Assembly: GCA_008360955.1 (NCBI GenBank)
Contig: LUCM01008308.1
Span: 95,602-159,601, forward strand
Length of the DNA: 64,000 bases
Direction: 5' to 3'
Origin: Fasciolopsis buskii
Lineage: Eukaryota > Platyhelminthes > Trematoda > Plagiorchiida > Fasciolidae
In this document: piece after piece, positions 34,031 through 47,528 of the stretch
Layout of the letters: every line of letters starts with the position of its first letter
Numbering within the stretch: position 1 is the stretch's first letter
Position numbers and translations under genes: made by a program
The notes under the pieces: generated by a model
Database searches by the model: none
Told to the model about the DNA's origin: nothing
What the model saw: the letters and a program-made list of their open reading frames with translations, nothing else

Positions 34031-36918
34031 GGCGCTCGTCGAATGCACTGTGCAGGAAGTCACAGTTGCATATCGTTTCAATTGGCACTTTTACCCAAGA
34101 TGATTTCCGGGGATTAATTTGAGGATGTTTGTCTTTTTCAACTGGATTTTCTCAATACAGTTATTTGTGATGGGTATTGACAGCTCCAAGGATAGTGGTC
34201 AGTTAGGGAGTGAATGACTGTACCGGGAAGACCGATATGTCATGCAATGATGCTGGTAAACCAGCTGTTTTGACTCTAACCGAAGCGCACATTACCTGAA
34301 ATGTTTAGCTTACAACATTCGGTCGGTATGCATTCAGCGACATCAAGAAAACTCTCCATCACGTTTTCTTAGTAGGGCTTGGTTACTTGGTTATCAAAAA
34401 CGATTTACAAAATCCTAGTGCATCGTGAATCAATACACTTGCAGACTTAGCAGCACACTACTGAAATCAAGAGCAAGTATCCACTCTAAGCCTAAAAGTA
34501 AAACCATCTTACTCATATAACCAGTGTTGAAATTTTCGAGCTCCCCTGGTTGTTTGTTCGGGTAGTTTTTCCAATGAGGTTGTTTTTAGTGACACCTAAA
34601 TTCCTATTCATTGAAATCTATGCGTTTGAATAATATTCATTTTTCACTTCCGGCAAAAGATGCGGCTTCTAAATATTGACCCTGCTCGAAACGATCTAAG
34701 GGAAACTAATCCTGTTTAGAACTACAATTCATGGGGAAATGCTTCTGCTTGAAATCAGACTGTAGCCGTCGATTGTGGATGGCATTATGAAGTCAGCTGG
34801 ATCACCCAGTCATTCAATGTGACCTACAAAGGAATCGATCGGGGTTCCTGGTAAACGGGAATGTAAAGATGAGATGGTACGAATAGAAGAATAACGTACA
34901 AGAAACAAAGGGATAAAAGTGCTAATATTAGTAATTGTCTGATCGCGAACAAAACGAAGAGAGCGAATGTTGATGTCGGAATCTTTCTACATCCAAAAAC
35001 GTGAGGGAAACCAATTCTTAATTTTGATCTGGTAAAAACAAAGAATATCTCAAAAGAATTTGGAATGGACATTGTGAAAGATGTCAGACAATAAGTTCAA
35101 GGTAAATCTATCACACATATCATTACGGTTGATTTTAGTCATGGAATCTTCAAGTTATTTTGTTACTTTTGATTTTAGGTTTAAGTGGTTTAAAAGACCT
35201 CATAATAAAATCAAACTGTTTTACCTTTGGTTTGGAAATTTCTACGCGAGGGAAGACGCATCACATGAAGAAATCAAGAGGTTACAAGTCAATTTGCAAA
35301 GTCATTAAATGGCACGGGTTTCCTCTTTTGGGTAAAGTTAAAAGTTTCCTCGGGTCTTTGTTAATTTCTTCTTTGCATGACTGAAACTGGGACCTGAAAT
35401 TATTTGGAGAAAACTGACTGAAGAATCGTCAGAATGATACTGGTTTTTAATTGAAATAGCTAAATAATTACCAAATACCACTTGCGAACTGGGGTCGGTG
35501 AGGATTGAAAGGAGTACCATCTATGAGTAGGCACTCAGGCTGTGAACAGTTGGCGGTTCGCCAATGGGCTCTGGTGTTAGGCAACAAAAAATGAACGGCA
35601 CCAGTAGGAATGGGATCCAATGAAGTGTTTGGTCTTAAAAGAAATGAAAGGTGCTCCATTCGAAAGACAAATCATGGAAGGTATTAAACTACACTTTTCG
35701 CCAAACATTACCGCGAAGGTTTTGTGAAGCACACTACGCGAATAATGCAACAAAAATAGAGTAAAAAATATTGAATCGATTTTATACCTTCCACGGCCCG
35801 AGGTAGAAAGAAAAAGGGACAATTCAGTTTAATGAATCAAGAAAAGATGAAGATTTGTGAACACATTTCAGTGGATCAGGTGAAAATTCGGTCCAGTTTT
35901 CGTTCCATTTCTGATCGATTATGGTGCTTATGTTTTACGACATATGGGCAAATTAATGAAATGATTGCAAATCGTATCTAAGCCCCTAAGTACATAATAA
36001 TAGCGGGAAACATTAGATCTTATGTGATATCCATTAGATCAGTACACAACAAATTGATTATTGTTTGGATACGCAATGAATTTAAGATTTTTTCGAGCTG
36101 GTAACAGTTTGCTTAAATACATGAACGTACATTCTCGTTAAAATTCCTTAAACAGGACGTTGCCCCAATGTACGCTAACAATGGGAATTAAGTGCATTAG
36201 GAATAAGTACTGACGTTCACAATAACACAAGACGGCGTATTTAGCAGCATCTCATACATCCAGTTTATCACAAAATAGATTTTAATTCAGAGAACTACGT
36301 AGCCCAATTGTTGAATAAAAGAGCGCAAAATGACGTTTAGAAAATTTCTCTCCCAGAATGTTTTCGGGAGCAAGACGATGAATTTAAACAAGAGAGTTAA
36401 TGGCATGACAGTAAATACGCAATTTTAGAAAGTCAGAGTTTGTAAAACATCCATCTGTTCTCATGTTTTGACTGCAACGGAATGGTCCGTGTCAATTGCG
36501 AAAATTAGAAACCGCAAAAAAAAACAAGAAATTCTAACTCTAGATGCGTTCGCTGGTTTCCTATCAAAAAGGTCTGATGGTCAAATTGAAGATTTAATCC
36601 CCAAAAGACAGTGGAACAAAGATCCGAAGAATAAAAGAAACCACCTAAACGAATAGTCCGTCAGCAACCTGGCAAGCAACAACATCCTTAATTGGTAACA
36701 TAAATCTAGCAATATTTTCAACATCACTTCTTCTCAAACCGAATCAAGAAAAAATGGCTTGCTAAGTGTATCAGATGCAATATAATTCAGAAGTGAACCG
36801 GAAAATCGACAGGCCTTATTGCCACAGCTGAGTACTCTTTATTTACAATATTTCTTTTCATACTGTTTCCACCTAACATTTTAAACTGCCACTACTCTTG
36901 TCTGTTCATATTTTAGGT
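34031..36918. other. Non-coding stretch
   Basis: No supported gene. A plus frame at 36468-36656 (later part AGFLSKRSDGQIEDLIPKRQ) is polar and coding-like, but its only acceptor, AAAATTAG, lacks a pyrimidine tract. Other frames are AT-biased. Confidence 0.45.
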
Positions 36919-37107
36919 ATGGCCTATTTCAAGCTGACTGAAGCCTTATTTTGGGTGCTAGTTCAGATCTTCTGTTATCTGTCGTTGTTTGGCATCCCTA
37001 CTCTAGAGTTATATTCAAAGCAAAAACTTCTAATATACAAACATATCGGTTTAGAGTATAATTTTCGCGGACGTTTCGATCACCTTAGGGAACCTTTCTC
37101 GATGTAA
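36919..37107 (+). CDS. Short membrane-helix frame, 62 codons, uncertain
   Basis: ATG at 36919, three bases after a CATATTTTAG acceptor, with a stop at 37107. It contains one hydrophobic stretch (FWVLVQIFCYLSLFGI, residues about 11-26), followed by a polar, basic end (HIGLEYNFRGRFDHLRE). Could be a small membrane protein or an exon with its own ATG. AT-rich chance frames often look hydrophobic, so this is weak. Confidence 0.15.
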   Translation: MAYFKLTEALFWVLVQIFCYLSLFGIPTLELYSKQKLLIYKHIGLEYNFRGRFDHLREPFSM

Positions 37108-39705
37108 GGTTTTTGAATGCATAATATGCCATGGGAATCGATGTCAACGATAATCAAAACATCGACATTTATTATAGGCGCACCTGACGACAGCGGACCC
37201 AAATACATAAACGTTCTTCGGAGGAACCTACCGAAATGTGCAAGATTTCCATATTACATAGGACTCACAATTGAGCCATTTAGCTGAATTTCAAAAGCAG
37301 CCGAACATACCACCATTGTTAAATCGTTCCATTTTGACTGCCCTTGGTAATCAGAGTGGGTGTTTGCACAATAGCGTCATTTCTGGAAAGCGGTTTTAGA
37401 AAATTTGGGTTTCTCCATGGTAAGCTGATTGTTTTTTAAACAAGGTAATAATGGATAATACGGGACAGTGTTCCTTATGTCTGCCTGAAAAAATAGATGC
37501 AGATCGGCCTCATTTGCACTTATTTGACTTGGATAAAACTTGGTCATGTTTTCTCCCAATAAAGAAGAAGTTATTGTGACAAAGAGTGGAAATAAAGACA
37601 GAGGTTGATATAACAAATAGATCTGCATGGGAATATTATGGGAGTACACGGAATCCGGAAGATAAACTCAGCAGTAAAGAAAGCTGCTCGTTTTGAACCA
37701 TCAACTCTCAAATTATTATTTAGAAACGATGCGGGCCTTGGGCAGATCTTCACTCACGAGTGCATACCCGCCTCGTCTAAAGAATGATGCAAACCGGGGT
37801 GAAAGACTGTAAGACAAACGCCTTGTTCATTGTTCTAGGTGAACAGACTTCCTTTATGTTGTTGAACTTCATCGCACGGTACAACACCTCCCCTTTACTG
37901 ATTAAAGCAGCCACGTGCAGCCGACCAGCAATGATCGACTAACACCTACTAGCGCTTTATCTGCAGGCTTTTTCTATGCAATCTACAAAGTTTGATTATT
38001 TGGTCGATGTGATTTCCATAAAAGGTAAACACCATTAAAACTCTCGTGGTTTTTCAATGTTGAACTGGATTCTGGTTCTTCAGGATAAATGTTTTCTTGC
38101 AACGTTTGACCGCCCACCAATCGCATCAGTCAAACACGATGGCTATTAAGATTAATGACTGAAACAACCCATTCACACACCAAATGCACTAAATGCTCTA
38201 ATCTTCTAATTTTCTTCATTCATCCAGGCTGAAGAACCTCCAATCTGAAAATCCTTTTTTCTGTTTACATGCCTGATTAGCGGACTCCATAAATTATCAG
38301 TCATGTTCTCGTCCGAATAGTGAAGTCGCTGGATATCCTTCTAATTTGTTTAGCGTTCCGTTGTTTTTGTCCAGGAATTCAGCTTGGGACGTCAGGTTTG
38401 AAATCGATCACTTATGACCATAGCATCCAACAACACCATTGGCTACTCGCATGTAATTGTGAACTCTGCATGCAAAATGAACTTTGATGACGAATAACAG
38501 CCCAGTGACAGCAAATTCTTTGTCCTCGTTCACTGGGAATTAACGCTAAATTAATCGATCCTGGCATTTAAGTAAAATTCTCGAGTACACTGTCTTGTTA
38601 ACCTAAAGCCATTATTCGTGAAATTTTCACTAAGAAGCCAAACTAAAGGCCTCTCAAAATATCGGAATTCTGTCTTTCACGTTTTCATTGAGATTGCGTC
38701 GACAAAGCAACAAGTTTAACATTTGCAAGTTAAAAATGCGGATCTGTACCGTATTCGAATATTTTTGTCTCTTCGCAATTCACTACTTAGAACGTCAATT
38801 TCTGGCTTTCCATTTAAACATTTCCGACCAAATGCCATTTAGAAACTTCAACAACAAACATATCTTTGATTTTTCAAACAGAATGGACCATGTGGCACGA
38901 CTTTCTTAAAAAAACTGTTATCGATCGAGGTGGGCTCGGTACAACAACACACCCCAAGTTACTGTTTCCCGCACTGATAATCTAATGAAATGCGGCGTAT
39001 TTTCAAGAACTTTGCTTCTAACATTAAACTAAGCCTCTCAAATATTCGACGTGAGCATTTCTACTCCGTGGTTATATGACCTATTGGAAGTCAAGTTCTC
39101 TTAGTTTTTGTTTGATTTGATCAAAGCATGCATCGCAGTAATTTTGCCCATATTGTTTTGCAACATGCCATGCAAACATGAAGTGAAGATAAATTATGCA
39201 AAACCAGTGAAATTGATTCGCATGTCCACTTTGTTACTGCCTACCATGCCTCAGGAGAAAACCTGAGCCTCCATCGGTACGGGATAGACTAGCAACGGCC
39301 ATGAAGTTAAAATGCCTATCCATTCACGACGCGTGATGGTCCTACAAGACAACCAAGTCAATCTGAGAAAAAAGCGGTCAAGAAAACGATGAGTTCTTTG
39401 GGAACTCGTATTTCGCATTTTAAATAGCCAACCTGCACATCGCACGCCCAGCGGAAACTCTGAATCGATCAAAATTCACAAGATTGGTAGATTTTGGAAT
39501 TTATAATTGAAATGGAAAAGTAAAAAAGCAAAATGTTAAAGCCGTGGTAAAACTGACGAGCCCATTCGTTTGAAGTCAGTGATTTTACTTGTTTAGGCAG
39601 TGTTAAGTCACTTACTGAAGTATGAAATTTTGACTCGATGACTTGTTGACAAACTTGTCTATGAGCTGACAGACTGAATGAATGGCTGTATAACTGAATT
39701 TCTGC
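37108..39705. other. Non-coding stretch
   Basis: No supported gene. A minus frame at 39251-39472 contains a good acceptor (TTGTCTTGTAG) followed by an open stretch (REWIGILTSWPLLVYPV) that could be a short exon; evidence is thin. Nothing else noted. Confidence 0.45.
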
Positions 39706-39733
39706 CTGACTGACTGATTGACTGACTGACTGA
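39706..39733. repeat. CTGA tetranucleotide repeat
   Basis: About seven units of CTGA with one interruption. Scattered diverged copies of TGAC/CTGA words and CTGT words extend from about 39620 to 39790, which suggests an older and longer array that has decayed. Confidence 0.75.
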
Positions 39734-41865
39734 AGAATTGGGAGACACGTGTCTGTCTGTCCATTTGCTTACTCATTTGTCTACTCGCGAAGCTAACCAA
39801 CCCGCTCATTTAACCCTTTCCTTTCTTGCTAGCTAAGGGCATGCTTCCCCCTTTCAGTCACTCAGTTGTACACTCCTAGTAACAAGTTGATTCCCACTCC
39901 TCCTCAGTTATATTTTTTGATTTTATGGAATTTCCTAAAGTCTTCACGCTGTACTGACGCCCAACGTGGTAAAATACTTTATAGTAGCTCCATTTTCCCA
40001 GAAAATTCATCCGACAAAAAATGTCGAGCTCATAGTGATTAGTGATCTGTAGTCACAAAAAATTAGTGGCAAATAGGGAGGCTCTGATTGAGAGAGTTCG
40101 TTTCCAAAGAACACATTTGAAACCAGCTTCAACAACTTAGTAGCTAGTCCCACTCACATACCTCGGTTCGCGCCGCACATGCGCTGATTCCCGCATATTT
40201 TTATCTGGTTGCTTTTCCACTAGAAATGATCTCTAACACTAATTTAGGTCACCAGAATTTTTCCTTAACAAATCTGGTAGATTGAACTGCCACCCAAGAA
40301 ATGGTCCGCGGGTTGACAAATTATTACTGCCATTGGACTTTGAGGGAAATAAAAAGAGACCAGCACAAATGAAGGAAGCTACTGTGATGCAGTGCATCAG
40401 ATGCAGTGCATCGGATGCCGTTTACGAATAATTAGGCCAATGGAGAAGACTGAAACTGTGCAGTGCAGTCCTGCCGGACTAAACAAAAGTCAGCCTATTT
40501 AAAACCAAGGATTGGACACCACATGAAAATATCACAAAATATAACAGCACTAGCAACATACCTGTCCGTCCAATCCGTATACCCTGAGTTTCTGATTTGT
40601 AAGACCATAACAAATGCTGTGAAATCAGAACAGTCAATTTCTAAGAGTCCATCGAAAGAGATTTCGCACATCAAAGCGGTTATCGTTCATTTTTTTCAAC
40701 CCCAGTTAGCACTGATACCGTGCAAGTGATTAGGTCGAACCTGTAACAAAGGACGTATTCAACGAGGTCTCAAGTCCCATATTTTCCCGGACTCATACCG
40801 TGCACTGACACTTGTATTACACTAAACATGGGTTGAAGTAAGCGGAATGGGCTGGTAAAGGTCGAATGTAAAAGTTTCAAAAGGGAACGTGAGAAGCAGT
40901 CGGTTAGCGAATGTTTACTTGGTAACAACCGGGTAAAGAATGTCTTTTCATTTTACTGAATGAACTTATATTGTGGCGTTTAAGTAGTAAACCAAATTAA
41001 AACCCTCGGCTGAGTGATTTTCGACTTCAAAAATATGTTGTAAGAAAACAAAACAGAATCCTTAAAACAATAGTGGTCACTCCCAAGATAATAAAGTACT
41101 GTTTGGAAATCTCCCTGAAGAGTGCGAATCTTTCTCGTGGAATTTGAAGTTGTTCCTATACCGAATGCAAATTGCTAGTCTGCATTCCGCGGAATTTTCT
41201 CCTGGTGAATTTTAGACTGAATAATGAACACGAAAAGTGTACGAAAGAATTTGCTAATTCAATTTACTTACAATGTTCTGCTTACTTTCACTGCGGATTT
41301 CAAATGACAAATGAAATGCCTCAAAGTGTATCCATCATAATTAACAATTTTCGGGTTTGATGTCAAAACCTAATGGACAGCACAGTCTGACAAAACACTG
41401 CGCTGGTGGTACGGCAATTAAGAAAATTTATTCCCTGACATTAGACTGATTTTATCAGAGCTATAGAAGCTTGTTTCACAACAAACGCTTTTTGCTTGAT
41501 AAAATGTCACTTCAATTGGTACAATGTGCACACTCAAAACTTCGTCGTCTTTATTTGAAAACAACTGAGACTCAACCTTTTTGAGAATCAGCTGCAAGTT
41601 TATCATTCAAATAATTATTTTAAAAAATTAAGCAACTTTCTAATTAAAATGATCTCCGCTTTGAGTGCGAGTACCCTTCATCTGTCTGATTTGCTACCTC
41701 GCAGAGTGGGATGATTTTGGCCATCGGGTGAATAAATCTTATGCACATAGGACTCCGTCCCAGCCAGACCGTAAAAATGGGTGTGTTGTAATGTGGATTA
41801 CCTCTCTTTGCTATGCGGCAAATTAAGTAAGATTCCTAATGGACTTGCCGTAGATTTTATTTCAG
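39734..41865. other. Non-coding stretch
   Basis: No supported gene besides the short tandem palindrome at 40386-40413. A plus frame at 40463-40729 (88 codons) is polar but without motif or splice support. If the exon at 41866 is real, part of this is its intron. Confidence 0.5.
40386..40413. repeat. Tandem 14-base near-palindrome
   Basis: Two adjacent copies of GATGCAGTGCATC plus one base (A, then G). Each copy is an almost perfect palindrome around its central G (GATGCA, G, TGCATC). Either a small tandem duplication or a site for a dimeric protein; no further copies seen nearby. Confidence 0.7.
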
Positions 41866-42020
41866 GTACTACAATACAAAGAGCAGTAAAAAGCATGTTT
41901 GTTTTGCCCAAATGGAGAACAGAATCAAAAGAAGAATCAAGTGATTCTTGTCCAAACGACGTTACGTTCGATCTCCCTAAACCTAACTTGTTCCCAAATA
42001 AACTTTACCTTCGGAGATAG
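41866..42020 (+). CDS. Possible terminal exon, unknown product
   Basis: A pyrimidine-rich acceptor (GATTTTATTTCAG) ends at 41865. It is followed by about 51 codons to a TAG at 42020, entering with the last two bases of a codon. The peptide is polar and balanced (IQRAVKSMFVLPKWRTESKE; then SSDSCPNDVTFDLPKPNLFP). AATAAA occurs inside the frame shortly before the stop. It resembles a disordered C-terminal tail of an intracellular protein. The frame is also open upstream to 41781. No family recognised. Confidence 0.28.
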
Positions 42021-45000
42021 TATTTGGTGGACCTAAAAATGTCCAGCTGGTGACGTTCACAAACTAAAAGCACTCCTTTCTACATTCACGGAACTCGGTA
42101 TTCTGGGAACAAAGTACCAGAATTTCCAATATTTTTGAACCTAAGTAAGCATCTTATGGAATTTGCTTCATTTCGCACCTTGTTTACACTCATGAAATTG
42201 GTTCCAAATGTTCATCTGAGCAGTCTTTCATCTCATTTGACGACATCGGATACTTCGATTTCGTGAAGTATCCTCTGACAAAGAATGTTCAATGGGTTCA
42301 AGAGTAAATTATGAAAATTTGGACATTATCCAAAACTCCTGATTGTCTTTACTCGCTTATTAATGCAAATAGGATAGTTCAATGTTTTCTTATCTAGAAC
42401 TACTAAGCAACGCAACTGGTCCAACTTTCAACTCGCTTCGTCTCTTAAGATAAATCTAACAAAGCATGTGAAACTGGACCTTTCTGTGTGCAAAGTTTCA
42501 TACAATACAATACAGTGGCTCTTTCAAAAGGTGTTAAATGTTTGGGAACTTCAGAATTCCTACATCTTTTTCTGTGATGTAATATGAATTTACCTTTAGT
42601 CCTCCATATCTACTTGTGATCGATCTGGATTGTCGGCTATCGTAGGCATTTGTGTTCTCTATTTTTGTTTCTATTCATTGTGGTACCTAATCAGCAAAGC
42701 ATGTATAAAAGTATAACCGCCATACTACATGGTCTGGGTATTCTCCCATGATTTGAGTTTCACCCCAAGCCTAACTTGTGACACCTGCCTTATAAGTAGG
42801 CTCTGGCCACAGCGAAACGTCGTTTGGATGGCAGAATTTTGATTGTTCCCATCGCTTTTATTCATTAACACGAACATGAATTGTCGAACTTATCTCATTC
42901 CCGTGTTTCAAATACCCTTTTAAGCGATTATGTCAGACCGGGTGGACAAACGGTTAAATTTTATTGTCTTGCCCGAACCTGGGCTGGTAAGCTGGATTTT
43001 CGTTCTAAATTCCCATGTCCAGTCCACTTCCTATGATTTATTGCTGTTACAGTGACGGTGTCTGCTTCTTCACTGACATCGTTCGTGAAACGTAAGGAAA
43101 TAATCAGGCAAATAGAAATGTGAATTATAAAATAGTGACGGGTTGCATTTTTTTCACCGGTGGTACAATCCGACTGGTCTATAGAGCATTTTAATCAAGA
43201 AAATTAAAGACATTATTCTGATAATTGTCAACACGGACACTAAGCACCACCTGGGTTTGCCAGAAGGGTTCCAAACGAACAATTTTTTTCTGGACGGTCA
43301 CAAAGCATCTGCATTCTCAGTTAGCACGTTTAACATATATCCTGCTCCAGAGCAGCCATTTGTGTTAAACTGACGGGCCTTAGGAACTGATGAGTGATTT
43401 ATTCTCATTCGGCTTATTGCCAAGTTATAAACCCATTCTCCAATGTGCAGTATCTCGCTGCTAACCGGACTGATTTTCATCAACCATGAACTATGCAAAC
43501 AAACTCTGTAGAAGTGAATCACCGAAAAACCTAACATCATTTGAAATGGTCTTAGCTGACAAATTCCCATTCGTTTCATCGACAGGTAAAACATTTGGAA
43601 GATTCACATAATGTCGACATGATTATGTGAAAGACAGTTAGTGACAAAGCCACTCCATCGATAGTTTTACGCCCCATCACGTGGAACCTGAATGTGGGGA
43701 TACGATGGCTGATTTATGCGACGATGGAAATGCATGCAAATATGTACGAGATGAAAAAAATGACAACGCGGTTTTCCACGTCATGTTGTTCCTAATATAC
43801 AGGTTGCGTCCGTTAACGAAAAGACAATCTATGTTCTACATTAATTTCGTTAGATTGCCCTCGTTAATGTCTTGTTCGGATGTCAGCTGACAGAACGGCA
43901 ATGCGTGTCCAAAATCAGGTCCTCTTTGGCTTTTCCTTTTCCTGCATGAATCGGAAGAGCCCCATTAATCCTCCCCCTTCCTTATTTGTGTACTGTCTTC
44001 TAGGAAACTTGAATGCAGGTGGAAATCCCGTGATACCATTTTCTATACTCATTAACGAAACGTACAAGATTGGACAGAATCGCCGAACAGTATCATTCCT
44101 TATACTGGGACATATTTCTAGTCCAGTACTCGTCGCGTACGTACGTGTATTATTCTATCACATTTAAGCCAATACCATCTTTATTTACCAGGAGAATGTC
44201 CGAATCACCGCTGTGTGTAATCATATAGAGATGGCTTTCTGTAAATCACATATCGTGATGTTGCTGTTAACGAGATTGTACAGAATTGGTTGATGCACAA
44301 TTAAATAGCTTCTCCACTACTAATGCCATGAAACTTTTCCGGTTCACAATTTTCCTTGGTGATAAATGGTTCATAATGGATAAACTTTGGCAATAAGCTA
44401 TTCCAGGAAAATAGCTAAATAAACTGTCACCCTTCATAAGTGCTGTGTTTTTAAGAATTCCCAATTAAAGCGTTTGTGATCAGCATTCGTGTTTAAAATG
44501 CATACTGCAATAAGCGCATTAAAATATGCCCTTTAATCACCGTGAGTCAGTAGTCCGTAGATGGCGTGGTCACCGCAGTCGATGATCGATGCTGCTAATT
44601 TTTCTCGCACTGCACAGTGTAGATTATTGGCCTCCATGATCGAAAGAACCTGGACCGATTTTATAATTACCGATGCGTATATCCGTTCTATATATCTCGT
44701 TACGAATAGGATAACATTTTAAAGATGTTCTATGCGTTTTCTTTCAATTTTCTTGGCCTAGGTCTCGGTGACTCCATGAGATCGGCGGCCTTGAAACCAG
44801 AAGTCTGTCTGAACGGTTTCGTGAATACCTCCCGGGTTGATCAAAACTAGAAGCGATTAAAGCTATCACGAGTGCTATGTTCACACCTGGTTAATTCTAA
44901 CCACTTAGCGAATGTTATGATCAACCTACAAAGTCCGAAATAGGTCATCAAGCCTAGTCTTATCTACAGCTGAGGTTGTGTGAATTAGCTTCTACAATCC

Positions 45001-47312
45001 ACCGCTGTTCTCGAAATCAGTGCATGCAAGCACTGAAGCTTGCCTGGCTCCCTCGTTATCCCCGGAAATCTCTCGAGTCCCTTACGAATCTGGTTCATGG
45101 GTATGAATCTCGGCCCTTCAAACCAATTGCGACCGCTATTGGTTCCACGCATCCACGCAACACAGGAGAGGTTTTGGCTATTGGAACTGTAACCTCTAAT
45201 TTATTGTAAATTGTATTTAATTTTCTTTATTGGTATGACCACGAATGACTGAAAACGAGCTTGTTCGTCTTAGAGTGTTGTTTCTCAGTTCGCTACATGG
45301 AATTATTTGGAAAACTAATAAGGTACTCCTAAAGACTCGAGTCTATTACGCTGACTATGGATGATGAGCATACTTACATTAAGTCATCAGTAATTACCAA
45401 AAGGGACCTCTCTTTTTGGTGCATGGGGAGACAAAATGACTCATTCTTTTACAGTTTGGGGCCGAACCCCTGATGGTCGTTCCTAAGTGTTGATTGTTGT
45501 CTTGTCTCACGGGTTGTACTCTACTCCCACAAACTCCCTTGGGTTTGCTCATGATGGGCTTAACAATGTGCGCTCTAGAGCTGGCAATATACCATAAAAG
45601 CAACTGACTCAATATGTAATATATTCGGACACGGTAATGCACGCTTGAATTATCCTGGATGGTACTAACAGTGATTGCATCCCGTTAATCTCTCGCAGCT
45701 AATGCCTACTATCGGAATTTCTTCGCAAGTACAACCAATTATAAGTGATCAGTTGTGCTCTAATGGCTCACTTTCATTCGAAAGTGACACCATTTTGCGC
45801 TACCGTCAGGGCAAATTCAGTTTTGTACATGTCCCACTTGAACATATTGGAAACAATGTAACGGTTGAATAGCTAACTTTGGGGGCATATGCTGTTAAAC
45901 TGACTCACCATGACTGCCGTTTGTGTACGCTTTTTTCAGTTGTTTCCGAGTTATCTTCGGCTTTACATGGTCACAAACCTAATGGCGAGGCTCGTCACTG
46001 GGGTTTCATTCCACCGGTTTTTAATTTCGAATGATAACTATTTATTGGCTTTAATTTCCAATCTATATTTATATTATTAAACACCGTCAGATGGTACTTG
46101 ATCTCGCTGTTGGTTGTGATGGTGTGATCAAAATTTACTTCTATTATTTCCATCCCTGCTATTTCTTCGGGAACAGTATCAACCCGAAGTTGTTTTTCGC
46201 AGTTTTTTGCTAATTTTTGAGGCCGGACAACTGGTTGTTGACTTCACATATGAAGCAAGTGCGGAACCCCTTTAAGTTTGAGGGATGCATTTAGAAAAAT
46301 GACTACCATCTGATTAAGCATAGGCGGACTTGACATGCTCTATCGATTTTAGGGTGTTTCTGACAAGATCCAATTTCTAGAGGGGAAGCTATCATGTGCG
46401 ACCATGTTCAACAAAGAAGCTACACCGATTGTCTACATATTCGGACATTCTTGGTGTTGCGTTTACGGATACAGTCACCAGATAATCTGCACAAAACTTA
46501 TCAAGCGTTCCCCAGCCTTCATTACGGTGGATACAGATTGTTAACACTATGGGCTGTGATAAGCACTTGTTGTATCAAACAGCTGTTTTCGTGTTGCAGC
46601 CGATTCCAAAATATAGGCTGGCATAATGTGTCCCACTTGGTTGATTAAACACTTCTGTCAGTGTTACTCTTGACCAGCACGCTCTGAATTTGTCAAAGTG
46701 GTATGTAAAATGTTTATCGTGGTGCTCTTCTAGCGAGTACAACCATGCCCGATCGGATTTTAATGATAATACATCGGTTTCTGCCTTCCACAGTTGTGGA
46801 AAAATAATTTTTGTTTTTCCTTACTTCAAATGGTTGACTTCATGGAATGATCTGTCAAGTGAAAATTAGAGTAGAAACCAATTCATCGTCTGATCCATAT
46901 TGCGTTCTGCGCATTCCAAAAAACACTCAGTTCAGACGTTGCTGGAGATGCCTCAGATTCGAGTATTTTATTTTTAAAAGAAAACAGACTCAATATTATT
47001 GTGACGTGTTTTTATATCAACTGGAAGTGTGGCTATTTCTTCGAAGACTTATCATCGACTCCTGCTAGTTCCCATAAAAGATGACCGTATTTTTCTTAAA
47101 AAAACGACCGTTTCGCCTATGAGCCATAAAAGTAAGAAAATTCATTAAATATGACGATTTCCACCGCATCGGTTTTCAACTCCCTAGTAAGGTGATATCT
47201 GAACATTTGCCAATGGTTAAACACACTTAATTTCATTTCACATTGGTAAAATTTCCCATCACTCCTTGAAAAAAGTGCGATCTAGATTGTGGGTATTAGA
47301 CAAATAAAATAT
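42021..47312. other. Long non-coding stretch
   Basis: No supported gene in about 5.3 kb. The minus frame at 45394-45642 begins with a possible signal peptide (YYILSQLLLWYIASSRA), has four cysteines and ends near a GTAATT donor. Plus frames at 43681-43890, 43880-44167 and 44976-45209 and the minus frame at 43298-43594 have no motif. GC rises a little at 44950-45190. Probably intronic or intergenic. Confidence 0.4.
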
Positions 47313-47528
47313 CTAAAAACAGCGGTTATTCTCGTCTTTCAATCTGTAACTGGCCAAATTTTGCGTCCATGGATTTTTAACTCGACACAGGTTCGTCATC
47401 GCTTCTTTAACATGCGGTCCCTGAAAATGACATGAAACGATTTCTGTGCACGTGTCTGGTCGCACCCCATTTCTGTATCCGTATGCGCTCATGCATGCAG
47501 TTACTGCCAAAAGGTATGTAACAAGCAT
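47313..47528 (-). CDS. Possible secreted-protein exon, Reeler-like start
   Basis: From ATG at 47528 the peptide begins with a good signal peptide (MLVTYLLAVTACMSAYG). It is followed by YRNGVRPDTC (47477-47448), which fits the opening YxNGxxxxxC of Reeler domains found in secreted and ferric-reductase-like animal proteins. The usual next words (M, P, H spacing) are absent, and the remaining text (GPHVKEAMTNLCRVKNPW) does not follow the domain. The exon may therefore end soon after the Cys, although no strong donor is visible. The frame is open to 47313 and also upstream of the ATG to 47660. Alternatively an unrelated small secreted peptide. Confidence 0.25.
   Translation of the reverse strand: MLVTYLLAVTACMSAYGYRNGVRPDTCTEIVSCHFQGPHVKEAMTNLCRVKNPWTQNLASYRLKDENNRCF

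Noticed and set aside
43385..43430. Second CTGATGA word
   Set aside because: No GAAA element and no stem II pairing follow.
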